Positions 8,918-17,542 of a stretch of DNA of 64,000 bases are shown in pieces. This DNA comes from UBA6168 sp041741095 (GTDB lineage: Bacteria; Bacteroidota; Bacteroidia; Chitinophagales; Saprospiraceae). The stretch spans positions 30,986 through 94,985 of the forward strand of contig JBGSKQ010000138.1 in assembly GCA_041741095.1 (NCBI GenBank). The letters are read 5' to 3'. Under the pieces are notes generated by a model, which was not told the origin of the DNA, ran no database searches, and saw nothing but the letters and a program-made list of their open reading frames with translations. Both the position numbers and the translations under genes were made by a program. Numbering within the stretch: position 1 is the first letter of the stretch; each line of letters begins with the position of its first letter.

Positions 8918-9679
8918 TTAAAAAACAAACCTGATTTCTTTCAGATCAAAAGATTCTTCTTCGTTTTGGATTAAAATTTTGAGCCTGCCCGATTCCGTTA
9001 TGCCAACTATGCTGCCTGTGAAAATCTCGCCATCCGCCCGCTGAAATTTCGATGCAATACCAAAGCGGTAAAGTGCCGCCAGATAGCTTTGTTGCAGGGG
9101 AACTATTTTGCCGGATTTCAATTGAAGGTAGCGGCTTTCGATAAATTGCAGGAGCAGCCCAATCAAGGCTTCAAGGTCGAAGGTTTCGCCTTTTTCCAAT
9201 AGAAAAGAAGTGGGGTTGGGCGGGTTGCTGGTAAAAATGGCCTGGTTGACGTTGATGCCGATGCCCGCTACGCAGGAGCTTAGATGTGTGCCTGCCACGC
9301 TGTTTTGGATCAAGATGCCAGCGATTTTTTTATCGCCCACGTAGAGGTCGTTTGGCCATTTTATTTTGGTTTTTTCACCAAAAAAAAAGGATCCCAAATC
9401 GTGAACGGCCAGCGAAATGGCCTGGTTGAGCTGAAACTGAAGGCGGGCGGGCAGGAAAGTAGGGTAGAGGACGATGCTCAGGGAAATATTTTTTCCTGGC
9501 TCGCTTTCCCAGCTACTGCCAATTTGTCCCCTACCAGCAGTTTGTTGGTAGGTCGAAATGACAGTTCCCTCGGCTGGTTTACTTTTTGATAAAAGATTCA
9601 GGGCGTGGGCATTGGTGGAACCAACCTGCGGCAGATCAATGAAAACCTGCCCAACGAACAATGTGTCGAACCTGTGCAA
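8918..9679 (-). CDS. birA: Biotin--[acetyl-CoA-carboxylase] ligase, HTH-less
   Basis: 253 residues. BirA catalytic signatures are present: DLPQVGSTNAHAL, the biotinyl-AMP loop TAGRGQIGSSW, KIKWPNDLYVGDKKIAGILI and CVAGIGINVNQ. It activates biotin with ATP and attaches it to the carboxyl carrier protein. At 253 residues it lacks the N-terminal helix-turn-helix of E. coli BirA, so it is a monofunctional class I ligase without repressor function. The start is a TTG at 9679; no ATG lies upstream in frame, and FDTLFVGQVF is the usual N-terminus in relatives. Divergent from rsfS. Confidence 0.92.
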   Translation of the reverse strand: MHRFDTLFVGQVFIDLPQVGSTNAHALNLLSKSKPAEGTVISTYQQTAGRGQIGSSWESEPGKNISLSIVLYPTFLPARLQFQLNQAISLAVHDLGSFFFGEKTKIKWPNDLYVGDKKIAGILIQNSVAGTHLSSCVAGIGINVNQAIFTSNPPNPTSFLLEKGETFDLEALIGLLLQFIESRYLQLKSGKIVPLQQSYLAALYRFGIASKFQRADGEIFTGSIVGITESGRLKILIQNEEESFDLKEIRFVF

Positions 9680-9854
9680 TGGAAAATTGTTTGTACTTTT
9701 ATCCTTTCAAAGTTTCGGCGCTTGAACAATCAGGGCCGGACTTTTATTTTTAACAGAAACACATTTGTAAACTATGTTGGCAGCCAGGGCGCTGCGAAAA
9801 ACGTTCAAGTCTAAACGTTTGCCCCTTGCGGCCAAAACTAAATAAATCTCCATT

Positions 9855-10241
9855 TTGAGCGTACAAGCCTTAGTAAAAAGAAATCCTTCCCAAGTAGAAC
9901 AATTCAACGATCTCATTATTGACAGCATCCAGGACATCAAGGGCAAAAACATTGTCAAGCTGGATTTGCGCAAGCTGGATGACGCCCCAACCGACTTCTT
10001 CGTCATCTGCGAAGGCGACTCTACCACGCAGGTAAGGGCCATTGCAGGCAATATTTACAAGAGGTCGAAAGAAGAAACGGGGCAAGCACCGCTGCATATT
10101 GAGGGCAGGGGCAACGCCCGCTGGATCTGCCTCGATTTTTTCAACGTGGTGGTGCATGTCTTCCACAGGGAGGCCCGTGAGTTTTACGAACTGGAAGAAC
10201 TCTGGAGCGATGCCCAATTCACCGAATACGAGAACCTTTAG
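9855..10241 (+). CDS. rsfS: Ribosomal silencing factor RsfS (YbeB/Iojap)
   Basis: 128 residues. The Iojap core is clear: LIIDSIQDIKGKNIVKLDLRKL, DFFVICEGDSTTQVRAIA, EGRGNARWICLDFFNVVVHVF and REFYELEELWSDA. RsfS binds uL14 on the large subunit and blocks subunit joining when nutrients are short. The start appears to be the TTG at 9855, since no ATG gives the full domain. The birA / rsfS / ftsH order is conserved in Bacteroidota. Confidence 0.92.
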   Translation: MSVQALVKRNPSQVEQFNDLIIDSIQDIKGKNIVKLDLRKLDDAPTDFFVICEGDSTTQVRAIAGNIYKRSKEETGQAPLHIEGRGNARWICLDFFNVVVHVFHREAREFYELEELWSDAQFTEYENL

Positions 10242-10304
10242 GCCGTTTTTTGGCCCGTTCCATCGAAAACAGGTGGGTAAAATGGGCAAGTGTCAAACGA
10301 AGCG

Positions 10305-10312
10305 TACTTTTG
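10305..10312 (+). promoter_or_regulatory. -7 promoter element of ftsH
   Basis: TACTTTTG fits TAnnTTTG, about 130 bases before the ftsH start and after rsfS. No clear -33 element is seen, so this is tentative. Confidence 0.4.
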
Positions 10313-10439
10313 TTTGTTTTTTGTGGCAATTGTGAGGAGGAGCAAATTGGAAAAAGCTTTGGGACTATAAACGTAAACCGTAATTCCCATTCTTTACTTT
10401 GTCCTTTTTACTTTTTCTTGAATAGAGTAACAAGTTTAA

Positions 10440-12422
10440 ATGGAAAATAACCAGGATAATAAAAACAAGAATAGCTCGAAATTCAATGCGTATTGGATTT
10501 ATGGGGTGGTAGCGCTCTTTTTGCTGGGCCTGCAGTTTATCAATCTGCCCAGTTCCAACAGTGAGCCTATCACCTTTGAAAAGTTTTCTAAAATGGCCGA
10601 GGGCGGCGATGTGGAAAAATTGGAAATCGTCAACCAAAAATTCGCATACGTCTATTTGAGGGAAAATGCCTTGGCCAAAGAAGAATACAAAGACGCTTCC
10701 AAGAGCAGCTTTGGCAAAAACCGTCCGCACTACACTTTCGACATCGGGCCTCCAGAAAACTTCGCCGTCAAGCTCGACAACCTCAACGCCAACCTTACTG
10801 CTGATAACCGTTTTCAAAGTACCTACATAGACAAGCCAAACTGGCTGGCCCCCATCATCAGTTGGTTGCTGCCAGTGGCCATCCTGGTAGGTATTTGGCT
10901 GTTCATCATGCGGAGGGTAAGCGGTGGTGCAGGCGGGCCTGGGGCGCAGATTTTCAACATCGGGAAGTCAAAGGCCACCTTGTTCGATTCCAATTCAAAA
11001 GTGAACATCACTTTTGAAGATGTGGCAGGGCTGGACGAGGCCAAGGAGGAAGTGATGGAAGTCGTGGATTTTTTGAAAAATCCAAAAAAATATACCTCGC
11101 TCGGTGGGAAAATCCCCAAGGGCGTACTGCTCATCGGCCCTCCCGGTACGGGAAAAACCCTGCTGGCGAAAGCCGTGGCAGGGGAGGCTGGCGTACCGTT
11201 TTTCTCCATTTCGGGTTCCGATTTTGTAGAAATGTTCGTGGGTGTGGGCGCCTCCCGTGTGCGGGATCTTTTCCGCCAAGCCAGGGAAAAAGCGCCCTGC
11301 ATCGTATTCATTGACGAGATAGACGCCATCGGACGGGCCAGGGGCCGCAACAGTTTCCAGGGCGGCAATGACGAACGGGAAAACACCCTCAACCAGTTGC
11401 TGGTGGAAATGGACGGCTTCCCCACCGACAAGGGCGTTATCCTGATGGCCGCTACCAACCGGCCGGATGTACTTGACAGCGCCCTGATGCGCCCGGGCCG
11501 CTTCGACCGCCAAATTGGCATTGACCGGCCCGACCTGAAAGGCCGGGAGTGCATTTTTAGGGTCCATTTAAAAAACATCAAAATAGCCCCCAGTGTCAGC
11601 CCGCACGAACTGTCGGAAATGACGCCGGGTTTTGCCGGGGCCGAAATCGCCAACGTATGCAACGAGGCTGCCCTCATCGCCGCCCGCCGCAACAAGGAAG
11701 AGGTGGATATGGACGATTTCAACTACGCCCTCGACCGTGTGATTGGTGGTTTGGAGAAAAAGAACAAGCTCATTTCACCTGAAGAAAAAGAAATCATCGC
11801 CTACCACGAGGCCGGCCATGCCATCTGCGGTTGGTATTTGGAACATGCCTCACCATTGGTGAAAGTGACCATCGTGCCGAGGGGCATTGGTACACTCGGC
11901 TATGCGCAGTACCTGCCCAAAGACGAATACATCACCCGCACCGAGGCGCTGCTCGACCGCATGTGCATGACTTTTGGAGGCAGGGCAGCCGAAGAGGTTG
12001 TTTTTGGAAAAGTCTCGACAGGGGCACAAAGCGACCTTGATCAAGTGACCAAAATGGCCTATAGCATGGTGGCCGTATTTGGCATGAACAGCAAGGTGGG
12101 GCAGGTTTCTTTTTATGGGATGCAAAACGACTCCTTCACAAAACCCTATTCCGACAATACTGCCAGCATGATTGATGAAGAAGTGCGGCGTTTGGTAAGC
12201 TCCCAATTTGAGCGGGCCAAGGAATTGCTACGTGCCAAGCGCGATGAGTTGGAGGTATTGGCACAACAACTTTTAGAAAAAGAAGTCGTGCTGAAATCGG
12301 ACCTGGAGCGCTTGATCGGCAAGCGTGCATTTGGGATCAAAGAAGAACACAAGGCGCATCAAAACGGCACTTTGGCAGAACGGGAAGTTCCCGAAATAGA
12401 GCCAGTGCAAGATGTGGAATAA
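10440..12422 (+). CDS. ftsH: ATP-dependent zinc metalloprotease FtsH
   Basis: 660 residues, full length. It has a membrane segment at about 17-35, a periplasmic domain, a second membrane segment at about 137-157, then the AAA+ module with Walker A GPPGTGKT (233-240), Walker B CIVFIDEID and the second region of homology (RPGRFDRQI). The zinc protease site is HEAGH at 456-460. FtsH removes misassembled membrane proteins and unstable regulators. Only the usual acidic C-terminal tail varies. The gene ends 19 bases before a strong terminator. Confidence 0.97.
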   Translation: MENNQDNKNKNSSKFNAYWIYGVVALFLLGLQFINLPSSNSEPITFEKFSKMAEGGDVEKLEIVNQKFAYVYLRENALAKEEYKDASKSSFGKNRPHYTFDIGPPENFAVKLDNLNANLTADNRFQSTYIDKPNWLAPIISWLLPVAILVGIWLFIMRRVSGGAGGPGAQIFNIGKSKATLFDSNSKVNITFEDVAGLDEAKEEVMEVVDFLKNPKKYTSLGGKIPKGVLLIGPPGTGKTLLAKAVAGEAGVPFFSISGSDFVEMFVGVGASRVRDLFRQAREKAPCIVFIDEIDAIGRARGRNSFQGGNDERENTLNQLLVEMDGFPTDKGVILMAATNRPDVLDSALMRPGRFDRQIGIDRPDLKGRECIFRVHLKNIKIAPSVSPHELSEMTPGFAGAEIANVCNEAALIAARRNKEEVDMDDFNYALDRVIGGLEKKNKLISPEEKEIIAYHEAGHAICGWYLEHASPLVKVTIVPRGIGTLGYAQYLPKDEYITRTEALLDRMCMTFGGRAAEEVVFGKVSTGAQSDLDQVTKMAYSMVAVFGMNSKVGQVSFYGMQNDSFTKPYSDNTASMIDEEVRRLVSSQFERAKELLRAKRDELEVLAQQLLEKEVVLKSDLERLIGKRAFGIKEEHKAHQNGTLAEREVPEIEPVQDVE

Positions 12423-12441
12423 CGGATTTTTACTTTAAAAC

Positions 12442-12477
12442 AAAAGGGCTGCCTGCATTCCAGGCGGCCCTTTTTGT
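12442..12477 (+). terminator. Terminator of ftsH
   Basis: The stem AAAAGGGCTGCCTG against CAGGCGGCCCTTTT, with one wobble and a five-base loop, ends in a T run. Confidence 0.85.
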
Positions 12478-12545
12478 TTTGGCATTAACTGTTGTGGAAG
12501 GCAATCATTTTTGCATACCTTCGGGCGTCTGTGAAAATCAGATGA

Positions 12546-13298
12546 ATGATTATGGCCAAAGCACCTAACAATTTTTTGCCTACACTCGAACCGGGTGAAA
12601 TGCACTTTCTCGAAGGGCCAAAAAGCCGGCACCTGGAATTGTGGTTTGCTTTTAAGGTTTTGTTGCAATTTGTCAAAGGCTTCCGCACCCTGCATTTCGT
12701 GGGGCCTTGCATCACGGTTTTCGGGTCGGCCAGGTTCAAGGAAGGCCACACTTACTACGAAAAAGCCAGGCAAATGGGAAGGGCCATTGCCGAGATGGGC
12801 TTCACTACTATGACTGGCGGCGGCCCAGGCATCATGGAAGCGGCCAACCGGGGCGCTTTCGAAGCGGGCGGGAAATCGGTAGGCTGCAATGTGGTGCTGC
12901 CGTTCGAACAAAAGCCCAATCCTTACATGCAGACCTGTGTGACCATCCTCTATTTTTTTGTGCGGAAAGTGTTGCTGTTGAAATATTCCTACGCCTTCGT
13001 AGTGCTGCCCGGCGGCTGGGGCACGATGGACGAAATGTTTGAAACGCTGACCTTGGTGCAGACCAAAGTAATCAACAACTTCCCCGTGGTGCTGATGGGC
13101 AAAGATTATTACCGCCCGCTCATGGCCATGCTGGATTCGATGCTGGAGCAAAAGACCATTTCCGCCGAAGACCTTAAATTGGTGATGCTGACCGACGATG
13201 TGGACGAAGCGGTGGACCACATTCGGAAGTACATCGAAACCAATTACAAAATCAAAAAAAGGCAACGGCCATCCTGGTGGTTATTTGAAAAAATATAA
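12546..13298 (+). CDS. LOG-family (TIGR00730) nucleotide phosphoribohydrolase
   Basis: 250 residues. LOG signatures are present: VFGSARFKEGHTYY, TGGGPGIMEAANRGA and PGGWGTMDEMFETLTLVQT, the last being the PGGxGTxxE motif that binds phosphate and carries the catalytic Glu. Family members release the base from AMP-type nucleotides (cytokinin activation in some organisms); in most bacteria the physiological substrate is unclear. The second Met (12552) is an equally good start. Confidence 0.88.
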   Translation: MIMAKAPNNFLPTLEPGEMHFLEGPKSRHLELWFAFKVLLQFVKGFRTLHFVGPCITVFGSARFKEGHTYYEKARQMGRAIAEMGFTTMTGGGPGIMEAANRGAFEAGGKSVGCNVVLPFEQKPNPYMQTCVTILYFFVRKVLLLKYSYAFVVLPGGWGTMDEMFETLTLVQTKVINNFPVVLMGKDYYRPLMAMLDSMLEQKTISAEDLKLVMLTDDVDEAVDHIRKYIETNYKIKKRQRPSWWLFEKI

Positions 13299-13370
13299 TC
13301 AACGGCATTTGAAAAGGTCGGGGAACAACTTCCCAACTTTTTCATGGCTCACTAATTAAACTTTTTACCT

Positions 13371-13814
13371 ATGTACAACGGACTCCTACATGCCCATTCC
13401 GGCTTCCGCTGGATCGTTTTGGTACTGCTCGTGGTGGCAGTTTTAAAATCTTTGATAAAATGGCGCTCCAACGCCCCCTACACCGAGGGCGACCGCAAGC
13501 TCAACCTGTTCACGATGCTCGCCACGCATATACAGTTTACGGTGGGCGTCATCCTTTATTTTATCAGCCCGAAAGTCCAGTTTGTTGGCTCGGTGATGAA
13601 AGAAGCGGCCTTACGTTTTTTCACCGTTGAGCACACCTTGATGATGTTGATAGCCATTGCGCTGATCACCGTTGGCCACAGCAAATCGAAAAAAGCAAGT
13701 GGGGACGCCCAGAAATCCCGCAGCGTTTTTATTTATTATTTATTAGCCTTGCTAGTGATATTGGTGAGTATTCCCTGGCCGTTTAGGGAGCTACTGGGGG
13801 CAGGGTGGTTTTGA
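13371..13814 (+). CDS. Small four-helix membrane protein, cytochrome-b561-like, unknown
   Basis: 147 residues with four hydrophobic helices at about 11-27, 48-66, 78-98 and 117-140. It opens LHAHSGFRWIVLVLL, and a second histidine occurs in the ATHIQFTVGV helix and a third in VEHTLMMLIAIALITVGHS. Paired histidines in a four-helix bundle suggest heme or quinone contact, but the family is uncharacterised. It is a frequent hypothetical protein in Bacteroidota. The function is not claimed. Confidence 0.7.
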   Translation: MYNGLLHAHSGFRWIVLVLLVVAVLKSLIKWRSNAPYTEGDRKLNLFTMLATHIQFTVGVILYFISPKVQFVGSVMKEAALRFFTVEHTLMMLIAIALITVGHSKSKKASGDAQKSRSVFIYYLLALLVILVSIPWPFRELLGAGWF

Positions 13815-13893
13815 GGCTGAAAAGACTGTTAACCTTTCAGTTAAAGAAATATTATCGTTGAATTGCGCCACAACTGCAAAAGTTTTGGCGCAT

Positions 13894-13901
13894 TATTTTT
13901 G
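13894..13901 (+). promoter_or_regulatory. -7 element before the DsbD-alpha domain gene
   Basis: TATTTTTG fits TAnnTTTG, 30 bases before the start codon; no clear -33 partner. Confidence 0.4.
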
Positions 13902-13931
13902 CACGGCTGGCTGAAAAACAATCCTGTTTAT

Positions 13932-14378
13932 ATGAAAAAAATAACCTTGTTTTCCTTGGCGCTCCTCTTGGCCGGAGCAGTATTTGGGCAGTTGAACCCA
14001 GTGAAATGGACCTATCAGGCGCAAAAGGCCGGGAACGGCGAGTACGACCTGGTTTTTACCGCCCACATCCAGGATGGATGGTATGTGTATTCCCAATATT
14101 TGGAATCGGACGAAGGGCCTATCCGCACCACGTTTACTTTTGATGAAAATGCCAAAGTGGAACTGGTGGGGGAAAATATGGAAGGGGGACACAAGCACGA
14201 AGGCTTTGACGATCTGTTCGGTATGAACGTCATCAAGTTCAGTGGCGAGCCGACTTTCACGCAGCGGGTCAAGGTGAAATCAGCCACCAGCCTGTCGGGC
14301 CGCCTCGAATTTATGACCTGCGACAATGAGCGCTGCCTGCCCCCAAAGGAAGTGGAGTTTAGCTTTTCGCTGGAATGA
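13932..14378 (+). CDS. Free-standing DsbD alpha (N-terminal) domain protein
   Basis: 148 residues from the ATG at 13932, with signal peptide MKKITLFSLALLLAGAVFGQ. The mature protein is one DsbD-alpha immunoglobulin-like domain: NPVKWTYQ, GWYVYSQYLESDEGP, FTQRVKVKS and EFMTCDNERCLPPKEVEF, keeping the two redox cysteines of the CxxxxC pair. In DsbD this domain passes electrons from the membrane domain to periplasmic thiol proteins. As a separate protein it may be an electron shuttle fed by the DsbD encoded 168 bases downstream, whose own alpha domains are very similar. The partner is inferred from context. Confidence 0.85.
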   Translation: MKKITLFSLALLLAGAVFGQLNPVKWTYQAQKAGNGEYDLVFTAHIQDGWYVYSQYLESDEGPIRTTFTFDENAKVELVGENMEGGHKHEGFDDLFGMNVIKFSGEPTFTQRVKVKSATSLSGRLEFMTCDNERCLPPKEVEFSFSLE

Positions 14379-14457
14379 GCAGGAAAAATTATGGGCAAAT
14401 GCGACCATTGCTACACAATATCCACTTGCCGATAACCTTTATCCATCCCATAGGCCG

Positions 14458-14465
14458 TATTTTTG
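14458..14465 (+). promoter_or_regulatory. -7 element of dsbD
   Basis: TATTTTTG fits TAnnTTTG, 80 bases before the dsbD start. Like the upstream alpha-domain gene, dsbD seems to have its own promoter. Confidence 0.4.
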
Positions 14466-14546
14466 CAAACTTTTTTCCATTCAATAAAGGTGTTTAGTCA
14501 GTTTGAAAATGCCTGTTTCTGAGACACCTGCAACAACCTTTTCATC

Positions 14547-17114
14547 ATGAGAAAGATAGTTTTACTTGCTGCCTTCCTGAGTTTTACAGCCATTTCCTTT
14601 GCACAAATCCTGAATCCCGTCAGTTGGTCATTTTCCTCCAAACACGTGAAAGACAATGAGTTTGACCTGATCTTCACGGCAAAAATTGACGAGGGCTGGA
14701 CGATATATTCCCAATTTCTGAGTGGCGATGACGGGCCGCTGCCCACGGCTTTCACTTTTGAAAACGGCAGCCATTACGCCAAATCCGGCAAGACGGAGGA
14801 GTCGCCCGAAAACCGCAAGACCGTCCACGACGAGGTGTTCGACATGGAGGTGACTAAATTTTACAAAAAAGCAACCTTTACGCAGCGGGTGAAGTTGAGC
14901 GATTTTTCAAAACCTGTCACTGGCTACCTCGAATTTATGACCTGCGACAACGCCCGCTGCCTGCCGCCGAAAGAGGTTGATTTTTCTTTTTCATTAACAC
15001 CTGCCGCCAGCGGAACCACCGGTGCGGTGAAGGAACAAACGCCGGCCAAGGGCATTGATAAAACTGCAATTACAGCCCAGGAACAAAAAGCCGCTACCCC
15101 TGCCGAAGTACCCGCCGTTGAAGAGCCAGCCATTGCAACTACTACCCAAGCAGCCCCCGCCAATGGCATTTTGGATCCGGTAAAATGGTCTTTGGCCATT
15201 GAAAAAATCGATGAGCAGGAATTCAACCTTGCCTTCAAGGCCACAGTGGAAAAAGGCTGGTACATCTATTCCCAAAATATCGAAGAGGGCGGGCCGGAGC
15301 CGACCACGTTCACGTTTGACCCAAATTCTAATGTAACGGTACAGGGAAAGGCCGAAGAGCAAAGCACGCACAAGGTGCAGGGCTTCGATGAAATGTTCGA
15401 AATGGACGTGACGAAGTACAAAGAGGAGGTCGTTTTTAACCAAAAAATAAAGGTCATGGATGCCACGCAGCCCATCACGGGCAATGTTTACTTTATGACC
15501 TGCGACGATGCAAAATGCCTGCCTGGAAAGGAAGTGCTTTTTAAAGTGGTGCCTGCCACATTGGCCGCTGTCATGCCCTTCAGCGAGGGCGGCGAGATGG
15601 CCAGTGGCCAAGGTGCTTCCCTCCTGGTGGACAAGTCAACTGCCGTAGAGTGCGGCGAAGTGGTGGAAACAAAAGAAGGACAGGGCATTTGGGGCATCTT
15701 CATCCTCGGTTTTCTGGGGGGATTGCTGGCCCTGCTCACGCCCTGCGTTTTCCCCATGATTCCGCTCACGGTAAGCTTTTTTACAAAAGGCAGCGAAAAC
15801 AAAAAGAAAGGCATGGTGAACGCCTTTATGTATGGCTTTTATATCCTGTTGGTCTATCTGTTGTTGAGCATTCCCTTCCACTTGCTCGACTCGGTCAGCC
15901 CTGGAATTTTAAATGAAATTTCCACCAACGTCTGGTTGAACATTGCCTTTTTTGTGATATTCCTGGTCTTTGCCTTTTCGTTTTTCGGCTATTACGAGCT
16001 GACCTTGCCCTCCAGTTGGACCAACAAGGCTGCGTCTGCGGAAGGAGTGGGCGGTGCCATTGGCATCTTTTTCATGGCGCTCACGCTGGCACTGGTTTCG
16101 TTCTCCTGCACAGGGCCTATCCTTGGTTCGCTGCTGGCTGGTGCCTTGACCTCCGAGGGTGGTGCGTGGCAACTCACGGCGGGCATGGGCGGCTTTGGGC
16201 TGGCGCTGGCGCTGCCTTTTGGCTTGTTTGCAGCCTTCCCAAGCTGGTTGAGTTCGCTGCCAAAATCGGGCGGCTGGATGACGACGGTAAAAGTAGTATT
16301 GGGCTTCCTCGAACTGGCGCTGGCGCTCAAGTTCCTCTCCAACGCCGACCTGGTGAAGCACTGGGGCTTGCTGAAAATCGAGCCTTTCCTGGCGCTGTGG
16401 ATATTGGTGTTTCTTGGCTTGGGCTTTTATTTGTTTGGAAAAATCAAATTCCCGCACGATTCTCCCATCAAGAAACTGGCACCCATACGCATAGCCACGG
16501 GCGTCGCTTCATTTGCATTTGCCGCCTATTTGGCCACTGGTTTTTTCTATGACGAATCGGCTGGCTCGCTGAAACCGCTGAAGCTCCTGAGTGGATTGGC
16601 CCCGCCTTCCGGCTATAGCTGGCTGTACCCAAAAGAATGCCCCAACAACCTCGACTGTTTTAAAGATTTCGACCAGGGCCTGGCATACGCCCAAAAAATG
16701 GGCAAACCCATTATGATAGATTTCACGGGCCATGCCTGCGTGAACTGCCGCAAAATGGAAGAGCACGTCTGGCCGGAACCTTCGGTTTATAAATACCTGA
16801 AAGACGATTTCGTGCTCATTTCACTCTATGTGGACGAAAAAATAGACCTGCCATCAGAAGAACAAAAAGTATTGCCCGTAAAATCTGGCGGCACTTTCAA
16901 GCTCCGCACCACGGGCCATAAATGGCAATACCTCCAAACGGAGACTTTTGAAAACAACTCGCAACCTTACTATGTACTGCTGTCGCCAGAGGGCAAAATG
17001 CTGAACCAACCGGTCGGTTACACGCCCGATTCTGACGAATATGCCAACTTCCTGGAGTGCGGTTTGCAGCGCTTCAATGAATTGAGCGGCAAGAAGGTGC
17101 TGGGGGCGAAGTAA
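14547..17114 (+). CDS. dsbD: Thiol:disulfide interchange protein DsbD with two alpha domains
   Basis: 855 residues. Signal peptide 1-19; alpha domain 1 at about 21-152 with Cys133/Cys138; an Ala/Thr/Pro/Glu linker; alpha domain 2 at about 207-338 with Cys319/Cys324; the eight-helix beta domain at about 381-670 with Cys400 (LTPCVFP) and Cys521 (FSCTGP); then a thioredoxin-like gamma domain with CVNC at 731-734. Electrons go from cytoplasmic thioredoxin through beta and gamma to alpha and periplasmic substrates. Standard DsbD has a single alpha domain, so the duplication is unusual and explains the length over about 570. It ends in a long terminator. Confidence 0.92.
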   Translation: MRKIVLLAAFLSFTAISFAQILNPVSWSFSSKHVKDNEFDLIFTAKIDEGWTIYSQFLSGDDGPLPTAFTFENGSHYAKSGKTEESPENRKTVHDEVFDMEVTKFYKKATFTQRVKLSDFSKPVTGYLEFMTCDNARCLPPKEVDFSFSLTPAASGTTGAVKEQTPAKGIDKTAITAQEQKAATPAEVPAVEEPAIATTTQAAPANGILDPVKWSLAIEKIDEQEFNLAFKATVEKGWYIYSQNIEEGGPEPTTFTFDPNSNVTVQGKAEEQSTHKVQGFDEMFEMDVTKYKEEVVFNQKIKVMDATQPITGNVYFMTCDDAKCLPGKEVLFKVVPATLAAVMPFSEGGEMASGQGASLLVDKSTAVECGEVVETKEGQGIWGIFILGFLGGLLALLTPCVFPMIPLTVSFFTKGSENKKKGMVNAFMYGFYILLVYLLLSIPFHLLDSVSPGILNEISTNVWLNIAFFVIFLVFAFSFFGYYELTLPSSWTNKAASAEGVGGAIGIFFMALTLALVSFSCTGPILGSLLAGALTSEGGAWQLTAGMGGFGLALALPFGLFAAFPSWLSSLPKSGGWMTTVKVVLGFLELALALKFLSNADLVKHWGLLKIEPFLALWILVFLGLGFYLFGKIKFPHDSPIKKLAPIRIATGVASFAFAAYLATGFFYDESAGSLKPLKLLSGLAPPSGYSWLYPKECPNNLDCFKDFDQGLAYAQKMGKPIMIDFTGHACVNCRKMEEHVWPEPSVYKYLKDDFVLISLYVDEKIDLPSEEQKVLPVKSGGTFKLRTTGHKWQYLQTETFENNSQPYYVLLSPEGKMLNQPVGYTPDSDEYANFLECGLQRFNELSGKKVLGAK

Positions 17115-17131
17115 GAAGCTGTTTGAATTTT
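17114..17131 (+). repeat. 18-base dispersed repeat, copy 2
   Basis: AGAAGCTGTTTGAATTTT, identical to 3809-3826. It starts on the last base of the dsbD stop codon and runs into the 5' arm of the terminator. Confidence 0.7.
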
Positions 17132-17187
17132 ATCAAATAAAAACGGGCCAGAAGCGATTGCCGCTGGCCCGTTTTTATTTGATAAAA
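17128..17187. terminator. Bidirectional terminator with perfect 24-bp stem
   Basis: 17128-17151 is perfectly complementary to 17164-17187 around a 12-base loop. The centre is ACGGGCCAG, with AT tracts flanking it on both arms. It sits between convergent dsbD (+) and the Hpt gene (-) and can serve both. Confidence 0.9.
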
Positions 17188-17194
17188 GTCCAGC

Positions 17195-17542
17195 TCATAA
17201 ACTTTGCTGAAGCTCCGCTAAAACTGGCGAAAGGTTATTTTCGAGAATCTCCACCAAGCCGCCAATGCGATAAAGATCCTGGTTGTTTTTTGACAAAAGT
17301 TCAATTTCCTTGTTGGCATTGGTCATTTCATCATTCCCTATGAAAGCAAGGGTGGACTTCATCTTGTGGCTCACCTTGCTCAGTTCAGGCCAATCTTGCG
17401 CTTCGTTCAGCTTTTTGATTTTCGCCACTTCTTCGGGCAATTCCTCCATCAGCATTCCGAGCATAGTTTGTACCATGTCTTCGTCGCCATCGGCCATTAG
17501 GTGCAGGTAGTCGAGGTTGGTGTACTTAATTGCGGTGTTCAT
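17195..17542 (-). CDS. Histidine phosphotransfer (Hpt) protein
   Basis: 115 residues, one four-helix Hpt domain. The phospho-acceptor is His59 in KVSHKMKSTLAFIG. It takes phosphoryl groups from a receiver and passes them on. The ATG overlaps the stop codon of the hybrid kinase (ATGA), so the pair is translationally coupled and should be one phosphorelay. No final response regulator with an output domain is adjacent, so the output is elsewhere or lies in the kinase's own receivers. Confidence 0.88.
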   Translation of the reverse strand: MNTAIKYTNLDYLHLMADGDEDMVQTMLGMLMEELPEEVAKIKKLNEAQDWPELSKVSHKMKSTLAFIGNDEMTNANKEIELLSKNNQDLYRIGGLVEILENNLSPVLAELQQSL

